The notes beneath the pieces were generated by a model. It did no database searches, had not been told where the DNA came from, and saw only the letters and a program-made list of their open reading frames with translations. Of a stretch of DNA of 64,000 nucleotides, positions 39,574 to 48,418 are shown in pieces (the first letter of the stretch is position 1; each line of letters begins with the position of its first letter). The translations under genes and the position numbers were made by a program. Source of the DNA: Pseudomonas sp. 6D_7.1_Bac1 (GTDB taxonomy: Bacteria > Pseudomonadota > Gammaproteobacteria > Pseudomonadales > Pseudomonadaceae); the NCBI RefSeq assembly GCF_025465945.1, contig NZ_JANLNW010000021.1, positions 1 through 64,000 of the forward strand, written 5' to 3'.

Positions 39574-39619
39574 CGCATGGAACTCCTGAAAGTAGTCGCG
39601 CTAGATAAGCGAAGAGAAT

Positions 39620-39640
39620 CCCGCCGGCCAGGCCGGCGGG
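39620..39640 (-). promoter_or_regulatory. Perfect GC-rich hairpin between tssC and hcp
   Basis: CCCGCCGGCC (39620-39629) and GGCCGGCGGG (39631-39640) are perfect inverted arms, eight bases after the tssC stop and about 47 bases before hcp. No T run follows on the minus strand, so it is more likely a partial attenuator, processing site or 5' stabiliser for hcp mRNA than an intrinsic terminator. Confidence 0.65.
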
Positions 39641-39647
39641 AGGCAGG

Positions 39648-41135
39648 TCAGGCTGCTACCGGTGGCGGCAGGGTGGCGACCAGGCGGATCGAGGCCGTCA
39701 GCTCTTCGAGCTGGAAGTGCGGCCGCAGAAACACCGTGGCTCGATAGGCGCCTGGTTTGCCGGCGATTTCCGAGACATCCACCCGGGCTTCACGCAGGGG
39801 GTACTGCGCCTTGATTTCCTGTGGGGCGTTGTCGTTGATCAGCACGTAGTCGGCGATCCAGTTGTTGAGGTAGGTCTGCACGTTGTCGCGGGTCATGAAG
39901 CTGCCGACCTTGTCGCGCATGATGACCTTCAGGTAATGCGCGAAGCGGGACGCCGCAAGCACATAGGGCAACATGGCCGAGATCCGCGCGTTGGCGTTCG
40001 CCTCGTTGGTGTTGTAGGCCTTGGACTTGTTGGTGGTCTGACCACCGAAGAACACCGCCACGTCGCTGTTTTTCTTGTGGCACAAGGCGATGAAGCCGAG
40101 GTCGTTGAGCTCTTTCTCGCGACGGTCGGTGATCGCCACTTCGGTTGGGCATTTGAGCGACAGATCGCCCGAGGTGGTACGGAACGTGTGGGCGGGCAGT
40201 CCTTCGACCGCGCCACCGCCTTCGGCACCACGAATCGCCGCGCACCAACCGTATTTGGCGAAGGCCTCGGTGATGCGTTGCGACAGGGCCCAGGCCGCAT
40301 TGCCCCAGAGGTATTTGCTGTGGTCGCTGCCGTTGACGTCTTCGACGTAGGTCATGCCTTCCACCGGCGAGGTTTCCGGACCGTAAGGCAGGCGCAGCAG
40401 GAAGTGCGGCAGCACCAGCGACACGTAGCGTGAGTCTTCGCTTTCACGGAAGGAGCGCCACTTGATCAGCTCCTGGCTCTCGAAGACTTTCGACAGGTCA
40501 CGCGGCACCGCGAGCTCGGTGAAGCTGTGCATGTCGAACAGTCGCGGGCTGGCAGCGGCAATGAACGGGGCATGGGCCGCGGCGGCGACGTTCGAGAGTT
40601 TCTCCAGCAGACTAATGTCTTCTGGGTTCCGGCCGAAGGTGTAGTCACCCACCAGCAGGCTGAACGGGTGACCACCAAAGGTCCCGTATTCTTCTTCGTA
40701 GATCTTTTTGAACAGCGCGCTCTGGTCGAACTCGACGGCTTTTTGCAGATCGTTCTGCAGTTCTTTCTGGTTCACGTTGAGCAAGCGCAGTTTGAGCCGG
40801 GAACTGGTTTCGGTGTTTTGCACCAGCAGGTGCAAACCACGCCAGGACGCTTCGAGTTTTTGCAGGTCCGGATGGTGCAGGACCTCGTTGAGCTGAGCGC
40901 TGATCAGCTCGTCGATCCGGCTGATGCGGTCATTGATCATCGCCACGGTGTCCTTGTCGACGGCCATGCCTTTGTCAAGAACCTGGGTGGCGAACTCCGC
41001 GAGCATGTCGCGGGCGTAATCCTTCTGGCTGTCGTCGTGGGCCATTCGCCCTTCGGCGATGATTCGGTCGAGCAGAGACAAGGTCTCGTTCACACTCTCG
41101 CTGGCTTGGGCCTGGGCGCTGGATGAGGCGGGCAT
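39648..41135 (-). CDS. tssC: T6SS sheath large subunit TssC (VipB)
   Basis: Contractile sheath protein, 495 residues. Family landmarks are EASWRGLHLLVQNTE, FSLLVGDYTFGRNPEDI, LVLPHFLLRLPYGPETSPVEG and RFAHYLKVIMRDKVGSF. The ATG at 41135 is 28 bases after the tssB stop. It forms the sheath with TssB. Confidence 0.96.
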   Translation of the reverse strand: MPASSSAQAQASESVNETLSLLDRIIAEGRMAHDDSQKDYARDMLAEFATQVLDKGMAVDKDTVAMINDRISRIDELISAQLNEVLHHPDLQKLEASWRGLHLLVQNTETSSRLKLRLLNVNQKELQNDLQKAVEFDQSALFKKIYEEEYGTFGGHPFSLLVGDYTFGRNPEDISLLEKLSNVAAAAHAPFIAAASPRLFDMHSFTELAVPRDLSKVFESQELIKWRSFRESEDSRYVSLVLPHFLLRLPYGPETSPVEGMTYVEDVNGSDHSKYLWGNAAWALSQRITEAFAKYGWCAAIRGAEGGGAVEGLPAHTFRTTSGDLSLKCPTEVAITDRREKELNDLGFIALCHKKNSDVAVFFGGQTTNKSKAYNTNEANANARISAMLPYVLAASRFAHYLKVIMRDKVGSFMTRDNVQTYLNNWIADYVLINDNAPQEIKAQYPLREARVDVSEIAGKPGAYRATVFLRPHFQLEELTASIRLVATLPPPVAA

Positions 41136-41163
41136 GGCAATTTCTCCCTAAATGAATGAACGA

Positions 41164-41745
41164 TCAGGCTTGTGCGTCCGGCGCTGCATCGGCATCGCTA
41201 GCCGGTGCGGCAGCTTGCGGCGTCGCGTTGGCATCACTGGCCGGTGCGGCAGCTTCAGGCCGAGCCGACTTGATCTCTTGCAGGCCTTCGGTGTTGGCAA
41301 TGACATCGCGCAGCAGTTTGTCCAGATCATCGTTGCCATCGAGTTTGGTCAGCAGGTCACGCAGACGCTGGCGTGCTTCGAACAGACGCCGCAATGGCGT
41401 CACTTGCTGGACCACTTTGACCGGGTCGAAATGATCGATATGACCGAACTTGAGCTCGATGTTGAGCTTGCTGTCGTCGCCGCCGAGGGTGTTGTTGACT
41501 TGCAAGGTGACGCGGGGGGCGATCGAGGCGAGCACTTCGTTGAAGTTGTCGCGATCAATCTCGGTGAAACGCCGTTCATTCAACTTGGGGAGGGGTTTCA
41601 GCGGTTTGCCGGAGAGGTCGGCAAGAATGCCGACCACCAGAGGCAATTCTTTTTTCTCGATGGCGTTGCCAATTTCGACGTCGTAGGTGATTTGCACGCG
41701 GGGCGGGCGGACCCTGTCGAGCTTGTGCTGAGTACTTTCTGCCAT
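41164..41745 (-). CDS. tssB: T6SS sheath small subunit TssB (VipA)
   Basis: Product of 193 residues with VQITYDVEIGNAIEKKELPLVVGILADLSG and the NTLGGDDSKLNIELKFGHIDHFDP core. The C-terminus after about residue 165 is a low-complexity Ala/Pro/Asp tail with a direct repeat of AAAPASDA, which is longer than in most TssB proteins. The ATG at 41745 is chosen because the family fold begins close to it. First gene of the minus-strand arm. Confidence 0.94.
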   Translation of the reverse strand: MAESTQHKLDRVRPPRVQITYDVEIGNAIEKKELPLVVGILADLSGKPLKPLPKLNERRFTEIDRDNFNEVLASIAPRVTLQVNNTLGGDDSKLNIELKFGHIDHFDPVKVVQQVTPLRRLFEARQRLRDLLTKLDGNDDLDKLLRDVIANTEGLQEIKSARPEAAAPASDANATPQAAAPASDADAAPDAQA

Positions 41746-41970
41746 GGTGGCGACTCCGATGCATGGGCGGGAGCAATGCATCGGGAGGCCCGTTCATTGC
41801 ATTCCCTTACTGAACCGTAGGTTAGAAAGGGAGGGCAGTTGGACCTGTCATTCCTTTGACGAACCTTCCACATTCGTCGTGCTGACCGAACTACCCAAGA
41901 CGCTAGAACAGGTCTATAAAAAAGCAAACAAAAACAATTTTTGACCGTCATGAGAAAAGGAAAATTCATT
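41746..41970. promoter_or_regulatory. Divergent promoter region of the T6SS
   Basis: The 225 bases between tssB and tssJ must hold both T6SS promoters. An inverted pair GACCTGT (41842-41848) and ACAGGTC (41908-41914) flanks the AT-rich part, next to TATAAA (41915-41920), a possible -10 for tssJ. No convincing sigma-54 (GG-N10-GC) site was recognised. Which regulator binds is unknown. Confidence 0.4.
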
Positions 41971-42420
41971 GTGCGTGTAAGTTTTTTTAGCCCTTTGCTG
42001 TTCCTGATGCTCACCGGTTGTTCGTTGTTCGGGCCGCGAGTCGATCTCGATAGCCTGACCCTGGACGTCGCTGCCCATGCCAATGACGACACCCCGATTG
42101 CCGTGGATTTTGTGGCGGTGAATGATCCGGACCTGCTCAAACAGCTGTCGGCGATGACGGCGCGACAATGGTTCAGCGAGCGCGAGCAGTTTCAGCGCGA
42201 CTACCGGCAGATGATGACTGTCTGGGGGCTGGAGCTGGTTCCCGGGCAGTTTATCGATCAACAACCCTTTCCCCTGGGCGGCAAGCGAGCCGCTGGACTT
42301 TTGATCTTCGCCAGCTATAACACACCCGGAGCGCACCGACTTCGACTGGACGATCAGCGCAAGGCCTGGCTGAAGTTCGACAGTCGCGAGATGACACTGG
42401 TCAGCGACAATCCGCACTGA
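41971..42420 (+). CDS. tssJ: T6SS outer-membrane lipoprotein TssJ
   Basis: Lipoprotein of 149 residues that anchors TssM at the outer membrane. A lipobox LTGC places the lipidated cysteine at residue 17 after a short hydrophobic signal (MRVSFFSPLLFLM). The GTG at 41971 is chosen because AAGGA lies nine bases upstream and gives a normal signal length; ATG 41950 would add seven basic residues. The WFSEREQF and LLIFASYNTPG segments fit TssJ. Confidence 0.85.
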   Translation: MRVSFFSPLLFLMLTGCSLFGPRVDLDSLTLDVAAHANDDTPIAVDFVAVNDPDLLKQLSAMTARQWFSEREQFQRDYRQMMTVWGLELVPGQFIDQQPFPLGGKRAAGLLIFASYNTPGAHRLRLDDQRKAWLKFDSREMTLVSDNPH

Positions 42421-42485
42421 TCTGCACTGAAAAGATCGCCAGGCCGCTGGCTCGCGCGGCGACATTCGACGTCGAAGGGAATCGT

Positions 42486-43817
42486 ATGAGTTTGCTACCT
42501 GACGCGGTTTGCTGGCACGAGGGCATGCAATTGCTGCCCCAGCATTTTCAGTTGCAAGGGCTGCGCGCCGAAGCGTTGGTCGCGCATTTTGCCAAGGCCT
42601 GCAACCCCTGGTTCTGGGGTGTCACCCATCTCGACATCGACCCCTCGGCACTCAGTGCCGGGCACGTGCGCTTGCTCGCTGTGCAGGCGACGCTGCCGGA
42701 TGGTTTGCCGGTCAACGTGCAGGCCGGTGTGGGGCCGCTGCTGGAGCTCGATGTCAGCGAAGCAGTCGATGCAACGGACGACGCCACCGTGACGGTGTAT
42801 CTGGCGGTCAGCCCGTTGTGGCGTGCCGGGCAATTGTTGCCGCTCACGGGACGATTGCAATCGGTGGTCGGCGATGCACTGCCAGACCTCACCAGCGGTC
42901 AATACCCCGAATCGATCACGGTGTGGCGACCCAATCCGCGTTTGTGCACGCAGCTGAACAAGGCTGACTCGATCTGTGTGCCGCTGCTGCGCATTCGCAA
43001 GGAAGGCGGCGGTTTTTTGCAACTGCCCTACACACCGCCGACGCCGTGTCTGTTGCCAGAGTCGGCGTTGGGGCGTCGGGTCGCGGGTCTTTGTGCCCGG
43101 GCCCGGGAGAAATGCATGTTTCTGGCCGGTCGTTTGCGTCAGGCGCAGCAGGCCGGCAACCAGGATGACGCCGCAGAGATTCGTCGCCAACTGACGGCAC
43201 TCTGGGCGCGTCTGCCGGAGGTCGAGGGTCTGTTGAACAGCCGGCTGGCGACACCGCAAGCGCTGTATGGCCTGTTGCTCGGGCTGGCCGGCGCCTGGTC
43301 GGCGCTTGATCCGCTGGCCGGTGTGCCGGCCTTCGCGGCGCTGGATTTTCTTGAGTTGCAGCGTGGCTACGAGAGCGTACTCGACTGGCTGGAAAACACC
43401 CTCGAATTGATTCGCGCCGGCTATCGCAGCCTGCCGTTCGAACGCAACGAACACATCTTCTCGATCCAGTTGCCCGACGATCAGCCGAGCCAGCGCCTGG
43501 TGATTGGCTTGCGCATGCCCAACGGCGCGAGCGAGCAGTCGGCGAGTGAATGGTTGAGTCGGGCGATCATCGCGTCCGCGCCGCACATTGCCTTGCTCGG
43601 TCGACAACGCATGAGCGGTCTGGCGCATGAGGCCATGAGTCGCAACGAGCAGATGGCTTACAGCGTGGGCGACGATACCCGGTTGTTCGTGGTCACCGCC
43701 CAGGGGCAATGGTTCGATGGGCAACTGCCACTGCAGATTGTCGCACCCGCATCGCAACTGGTGAGCAGCCCCTGGCAAGTGGTGTTGTTTGTCGCCCAGG
43801 CCGTTGAAAGCGCTTGA
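42486..43817 (+). CDS. tssK: T6SS baseplate/membrane-complex connector TssK
   Basis: Product of 443 residues, clearly TssK: VCWHEGMQLLPQHFQLQ at the N-terminus, LLRIRKEGGGFLQLPYTPP, and the receptor-binding-like C-terminal domain. It links the baseplate to TssL/TssM. Follows tssJ by 65 bases and precedes tssL by 18 bases. Confidence 0.94.
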   Translation: MSLLPDAVCWHEGMQLLPQHFQLQGLRAEALVAHFAKACNPWFWGVTHLDIDPSALSAGHVRLLAVQATLPDGLPVNVQAGVGPLLELDVSEAVDATDDATVTVYLAVSPLWRAGQLLPLTGRLQSVVGDALPDLTSGQYPESITVWRPNPRLCTQLNKADSICVPLLRIRKEGGGFLQLPYTPPTPCLLPESALGRRVAGLCARAREKCMFLAGRLRQAQQAGNQDDAAEIRRQLTALWARLPEVEGLLNSRLATPQALYGLLLGLAGAWSALDPLAGVPAFAALDFLELQRGYESVLDWLENTLELIRAGYRSLPFERNEHIFSIQLPDDQPSQRLVIGLRMPNGASEQSASEWLSRAIIASAPHIALLGRQRMSGLAHEAMSRNEQMAYSVGDDTRLFVVTAQGQWFDGQLPLQIVAPASQLVSSPWQVVLFVAQAVESA

Positions 43818-43835
43818 TCGAAAAAGGGGATTCAA

Positions 43836-44603
43836 ATGCCTGAAGGGAACGTCGGGAGCGGTGCACGAGGTCTCTACGAAGCGCCGCTGAGCGGTGCTTT
43901 TCGTCAGGCCTGGCAAGAGTGGTCGCAGGCCTGGAGCGAACTGTCCAAGGACAGTGACGATGAGACGTTGGTCGAGGCCGTCGTCGAGTTTTCTACACAG
44001 ATTGCCCAGCGCTTGTGGCGAACGGCGTTCGCCAAAGTCGGTGATGCGGCCACCGAACAGGTGACTGCTGTGGTGTATGCGTTTGTCGCGCTGATCGATG
44101 AAACCCTGTTGTTTACGCCCTGGCCAGGTCAGCTCGCCTGGCAGGACAAACCGCTGGAGTCGCGGATGTACGCCAGCCGTCAGGCGGGCGAACGGCTGCC
44201 GCTGGCGATCAAGCAATTGCTCGACGATCAGGTGCCGGCCACCCGGGACCTGGCCAATGTGTATCTGCAATGCCTGGTCCTGGGTTTCGAAGGATATCTG
44301 CGCGGCGAGCAGAATCAGGTCCAGCATGAAAAGTGGCGGCTGGCGTTGTTCACCTTCGCCTGGCAACACGAGCCTGATTACGCCGATGTCAGCGCCAGGC
44401 TGGAGCAGCCTTCGGCGGTCGTTCCCGTGCAGTTGCCCATGCGTCTGTCGCTCCCCGACGGTTTTCGTCTTGGCCTGGCGATCCTCGGCGTCTTGCTGTT
44501 GATGACGGGGCTGGGGCAGATGTTCTGGCGCGACATTCGTCAGGAGCTTGAACCGGTCATGCACCTTTCCGAAATGGCAGCGGCCCAGGAGCAAGACTCA
44601 TGA
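43836..44603 (+). CDS. tssL: T6SS inner-membrane protein TssL (DotU-like)
   Basis: Product of 255 residues with a cytosolic DotU domain (VVYAFVALIDETLLFTPWPGQ, LANVYLQCLVLGFEGYLRG) and one C-terminal transmembrane segment near 208-228 (LGLAILGVLLLMTGLGQMFW). There is no periplasmic OmpA-like peptidoglycan-binding extension, so wall anchoring must come from elsewhere. Overlaps tssM by four bases. Confidence 0.93.
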   Translation: MPEGNVGSGARGLYEAPLSGAFRQAWQEWSQAWSELSKDSDDETLVEAVVEFSTQIAQRLWRTAFAKVGDAATEQVTAVVYAFVALIDETLLFTPWPGQLAWQDKPLESRMYASRQAGERLPLAIKQLLDDQVPATRDLANVYLQCLVLGFEGYLRGEQNQVQHEKWRLALFTFAWQHEPDYADVSARLEQPSAVVPVQLPMRLSLPDGFRLGLAILGVLLLMTGLGQMFWRDIRQELEPVMHLSEMAAAQEQDS

Positions 44604-47600
44604 GTACCCTGGGTATTGTCGCAACCGTCGTCGCGGTGCTCTTGCTGCTGACGGTGTTGCTGGTGGCGGTCTGGTGGTTGCGCACCCAGAGTGGCGCCGC
44701 GATTCGCAGTTTCTATCTGTCGGTCCGGCACATGGAGCAGGAGCAGGGCACGCAGGATCGCTATCAGATTCCGTGGCTGCTGATGCTCGGCAACGAAACC
44801 CAGGGCACCCAACTGTGTGCTCAATGGCGTTTGCAACCCACCGACAAACCGGCCTGGTTCGGGCGCTGGTGGTCGGACCCCGAGGGTGCGGTGCTGGTGG
44901 TGCCGCAGGCGTTGTTCCTGCCCGATGAAGGCTTGAATCTGCAACGGGGCGGCTGGTGGCGTCTGTTGGGGCTGATCGTGCGCTTGCGCAGCAAGCGGCC
45001 GCTGGACGCTGTGATCTGGACCGTGCCAATCAGTCAGCTGAGCGATCCGGAGCAGGCCGCCAGCCTGGGTCTGGCAGCCCGGCGGCGCTTCATCGATCTG
45101 TTACAGCGTTTCGGTCTGAGCCTGCCGGTGTACGTGGTCATCACCGGGATGGAGGAGCTGCCGGGCTTTCAGGAGTTGATCGGTGCATTGCCGGCCGAGG
45201 CGCGGGAACGAGCATTGGGTTGGTCGTCGCCGCATTCGCCTGAGGCGGTCTGGCAATCGCAATGGAGTGATCAGGCGCTGGATCAGGTGCACCGGGCGTT
45301 GTCTGAGTCGATCATCGAGATCGGAGCCTTGTGCGGGCATTTGAGCAGCGAGTTGTTTGCTTTGCCGGACCGCTTCGAAGCACTGCGTCGCACGTTGCAA
45401 ACCCTGCTTGAACCGGTCTTTCAGGGTAATGCACAAGGCGAGGCTCCGCGTTTTCGCGGGATTTACTTCACCGCCAATCAAGCGCCAGAGAGTACCCAGG
45501 ACAGCTTCTCGGCCTACGACACGGTGTTGCAGCAGAGCGCGTTTGCCCGGCAGTTGTGGCAGCGACGGATTGTCGCCGAGCGTGGCGTGGCTCAGGTCGT
45601 ACCGCGTATTTTGCGGCTGCGCCAACGCTGGCAACGGGTGACCGGCGTGGTGGCGCTGGTGGTCGGTCTGGTCTGGGCGATCGGTATGGTGTGGGTCTGG
45701 CACGACTCGGTCAAGGATGCCCATGAGTTGTCGCGCTTGCTGCAAGGCGCGCAGAAAAACTATGTCGCGGTCACGGACGAAGCCCATCGACTGGAACCGA
45801 CGCGACGCAACGTCGAGAGTTTCTGGCGGGTACTGGAAAGGGCCCCACGCTGGAGTTTCACCTCGGTGGTCTTTCCCACGTCGTGGTTTTCATCGCTGGA
45901 TACACAGATGGAAGACGAACTGCGGCTCACCGCCCAGCGACATTTGCTGGTGCCGCTGCAAGAGTTGCTGGTGTCGGACCTGGCGCAACTCAAGACGATC
46001 CGCAATACCGAGCGCCGACTGAACGTGGAAAGCGAAGACCCGGCGCAGTGGCAAAACTACGTCAAGGCCAAGGAACTGGTGGAGCGCGCGGTGCGTCTTG
46101 AGCAACAAAATCAGTGGTTCAATCAGGCGCTGAACAATTCCCGGGCCCCACTCGATGACCTGGTGCTGCTCAGCAATAACGCGTTGTCGCTCAATCTCAA
46201 CGTCGGCACATTGCGTCGTGCGGCCTTCTATAACCGGGTCCTGCTCAATGCCGACACCAGCGGGTTGAAAGCGTTGGACCTGACCACGGAACGCTCAACT
46301 ATCGGGACGAATTTCACCGGCCTCATGGAAGGCTGGCTGGACCAGTACTTCCTGGCGGACAACTTCGTGCGCCAGGCCGGTTATCTCAAGTTGCACCTGG
46401 AACGGCTGGAGGCCGGCAGTGGCAACTCCCTCTCCGAACTCGAAGACGTGAGGGCGCTGATTGACGACCTGCAAGCGTTGATTGGCTTGACCAACTCGGC
46501 GTGGGGACGGGGCAAGGGTCAGGACCTGGTGCCGGGCTACCGCGAGCTGATGGATAAAGTGCGCCAAAGCACTTTGCTCGGTCCGCAACTGGAGCAACAG
46601 CTGGACATGCAGGCTTCGAAATTGCAGCAGAGTTTTCGTGATCAATGGATTGCTCAAGCCGGCTCACGGGGCAATTTGCTGGTTCAGCAAGGTAGCGGAC
46701 AACTGGTATTGCAAGAGCAGGTCAGCCAGCTGGAAAACGCCGTGCGGGCGTTATTCAAGCGCGATTTCGTCGCCGTTGCACTGCGTGAGGGGGATTCCGA
46801 CCTCAGTGCTTCACAGAGTCAGAACGTCGACAGCGATGGTCTCGACAGTGCGCTGAATGACTTCGCCAGTTACAAAAGCTACGCCAACGAAGAGCTGCCG
46901 CGTATACCGCCGGCCTACCGTGGTGCACTCTTGCAAGCCGCCGAAGGCGCAGCGGCCAAGGCGATGTGGCTGAGTCTGCAAGACCAGGGGGGGCAAGGCC
47001 AGCAAGGTGCGGGATTCAATGTGCAAGTCCCGCAAGCCGTGGCGCTGCAGAAAGCTTTTATCGAGGTGCATCGCAGTGACCTGGCGACACGTTTGCAGAG
47101 CTCGCTCAATCGTCGGGCGCTGGCGGAAGTGGCGAGCGGTCTGAACGAGATCGTGGCTCAGCCGGTGTTCAGTGAGCGGACCAGTATTGGCCGTTGGGAC
47201 GGTTCGAAGAATCTGGGCTTGCAGCTGTACGGCGCCAGCGATGTCCAGGATCTGAAGCTGAGCCTCAAGCAGCAGTTCGACACCATGTTGAATATTGCCG
47301 AGCAACGTACCCCGGCGCTGGAGTGGCTGAAGGTCCAGCAACAAAACCTGTCAGGACTGGATTACGAACGGGTTGTGCAGTTCAGTGCCTTGAATGATGA
47401 ACTGCTCAAGTACAAGGACCAGAATCCCGCCAGTTCTGCGGCACAGATCGAACAGTTGGTGAGCCGGGACTTTATCGAAATGGATGCCGGGTCCTGTGTG
47501 CAGATCCTGCAAACCGCCAACGTCCCCGGTGGCCGTGGGACGATTGCCCTGAGGGCCCAGGAGCTGCAGCAAGCCGCGATGCAACGCTGCCAGTCGCTGC

Positions 47601-48418
47601 AACAGCAACAGGCTTCGGCGGCGTGGAACGATCTGGCCAATTACTTCAATCAGTACCTGGCCGAGCGTTTTCCGTTCGCCAATGGCATTCAGGCCTCCGA
47701 TGCCGACCCGGCGCGGGTTCAGCATTTGCTGGAGTTGATCGACAAGCGCCTGCCGGTGGCACAAGCCGGTTTGTTGCTCAGCCGGACGCCGGAGCGTTTG
47801 GCCGCAGAGGATTTTCTCAACCGTTTGAAACAGGCCAGCACCTGGCTCGGGCCGCTGTTTGTGCGAGACAAGAGCGGCATTCTGGGGGTGGAGATGGACG
47901 TGCGCTGGCGCACGGATCGCGAGGAAGAGCACGGCGCCGATCAGGTCATTGCCTGGGGCTTGAATACCGGCAACCAACAGGTCAGTTATCCCGGCGAGGC
48001 ACAACAGAACCTGCGCTGGATGGTCGGCCAACCCGTCAGGTTGACCCTGCGCTGGGCCAGGAATGGCCCCCAGCGGCCGGTCAACGACCCGTTGCAACCG
48101 AACCTGGTCATCAGGGATCTGGAGGCCGGCTGGGAATACGGCGGTCCTTGGTCTTTGCTGCGCCTGATGCGTTCGCACCAGTCGAATCAGCGCCAGCCAA
48201 GCATGGACTACACGGATTTTCCGCTGACCTTGCGCTTGCCGGTCACCGCGCTTTCCAGCATTGAGGAGCCCACACAGATGTTTATGCGCCTGTCACTGAT
48301 GACACAGGGATCGAAACTGCCGTTGTCGATTCAACCGTTGCCGACGCGTGCTCCGCGTTCACCCTTTATGGCGACGGGTTCGACCGCGGCCATCGTGACG
48401 AACGAGGAGGGCTTGTGA
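44600..48418 (+). CDS. tssM: T6SS membrane-complex protein TssM (IcmF-like)
   Basis: Largest core component, 1272 residues. A membrane segment lies at about 5-28 and another at 347-369, with a large periplasmic region after it. At the position of the usual P-loop the sequence reads LLMLGNETQGTQLC, without GKS/T, so it is probably non-ATP-binding like some other TssM proteins. Only one N-terminal span is evident where many TssM have a two-span hairpin. The C-terminal beta domain would contact TssJ. ATGA and GTGA overlaps join it to tssL and tssA. Confidence 0.94.
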   Translation: MSTLGIVATVVAVLLLLTVLLVAVWWLRTQSGAAIRSFYLSVRHMEQEQGTQDRYQIPWLLMLGNETQGTQLCAQWRLQPTDKPAWFGRWWSDPEGAVLVVPQALFLPDEGLNLQRGGWWRLLGLIVRLRSKRPLDAVIWTVPISQLSDPEQAASLGLAARRRFIDLLQRFGLSLPVYVVITGMEELPGFQELIGALPAEARERALGWSSPHSPEAVWQSQWSDQALDQVHRALSESIIEIGALCGHLSSELFALPDRFEALRRTLQTLLEPVFQGNAQGEAPRFRGIYFTANQAPESTQDSFSAYDTVLQQSAFARQLWQRRIVAERGVAQVVPRILRLRQRWQRVTGVVALVVGLVWAIGMVWVWHDSVKDAHELSRLLQGAQKNYVAVTDEAHRLEPTRRNVESFWRVLERAPRWSFTSVVFPTSWFSSLDTQMEDELRLTAQRHLLVPLQELLVSDLAQLKTIRNTERRLNVESEDPAQWQNYVKAKELVERAVRLEQQNQWFNQALNNSRAPLDDLVLLSNNALSLNLNVGTLRRAAFYNRVLLNADTSGLKALDLTTERSTIGTNFTGLMEGWLDQYFLADNFVRQAGYLKLHLERLEAGSGNSLSELEDVRALIDDLQALIGLTNSAWGRGKGQDLVPGYRELMDKVRQSTLLGPQLEQQLDMQASKLQQSFRDQWIAQAGSRGNLLVQQGSGQLVLQEQVSQLENAVRALFKRDFVAVALREGDSDLSASQSQNVDSDGLDSALNDFASYKSYANEELPRIPPAYRGALLQAAEGAAAKAMWLSLQDQGGQGQQGAGFNVQVPQAVALQKAFIEVHRSDLATRLQSSLNRRALAEVASGLNEIVAQPVFSERTSIGRWDGSKNLGLQLYGASDVQDLKLSLKQQFDTMLNIAEQRTPALEWLKVQQQNLSGLDYERVVQFSALNDELLKYKDQNPASSAAQIEQLVSRDFIEMDAGSCVQILQTANVPGGRGTIALRAQELQQAAMQRCQSLQQQQASAAWNDLANYFNQYLAERFPFANGIQASDADPARVQHLLELIDKRLPVAQAGLLLSRTPERLAAEDFLNRLKQASTWLGPLFVRDKSGILGVEMDVRWRTDREEEHGADQVIAWGLNTGNQQVSYPGEAQQNLRWMVGQPVRLTLRWARNGPQRPVNDPLQPNLVIRDLEAGWEYGGPWSLLRLMRSHQSNQRQPSMDYTDFPLTLRLPVTALSSIEEPTQMFMRLSLMTQGSKLPLSIQPLPTRAPRSPFMATGSTAAIVTNEEGL

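Noticed and set aside
42495..44594. 699-codon minus-strand frame opposite tssK and tssL
   Set aside because: Shadow spanning two real T6SS genes.
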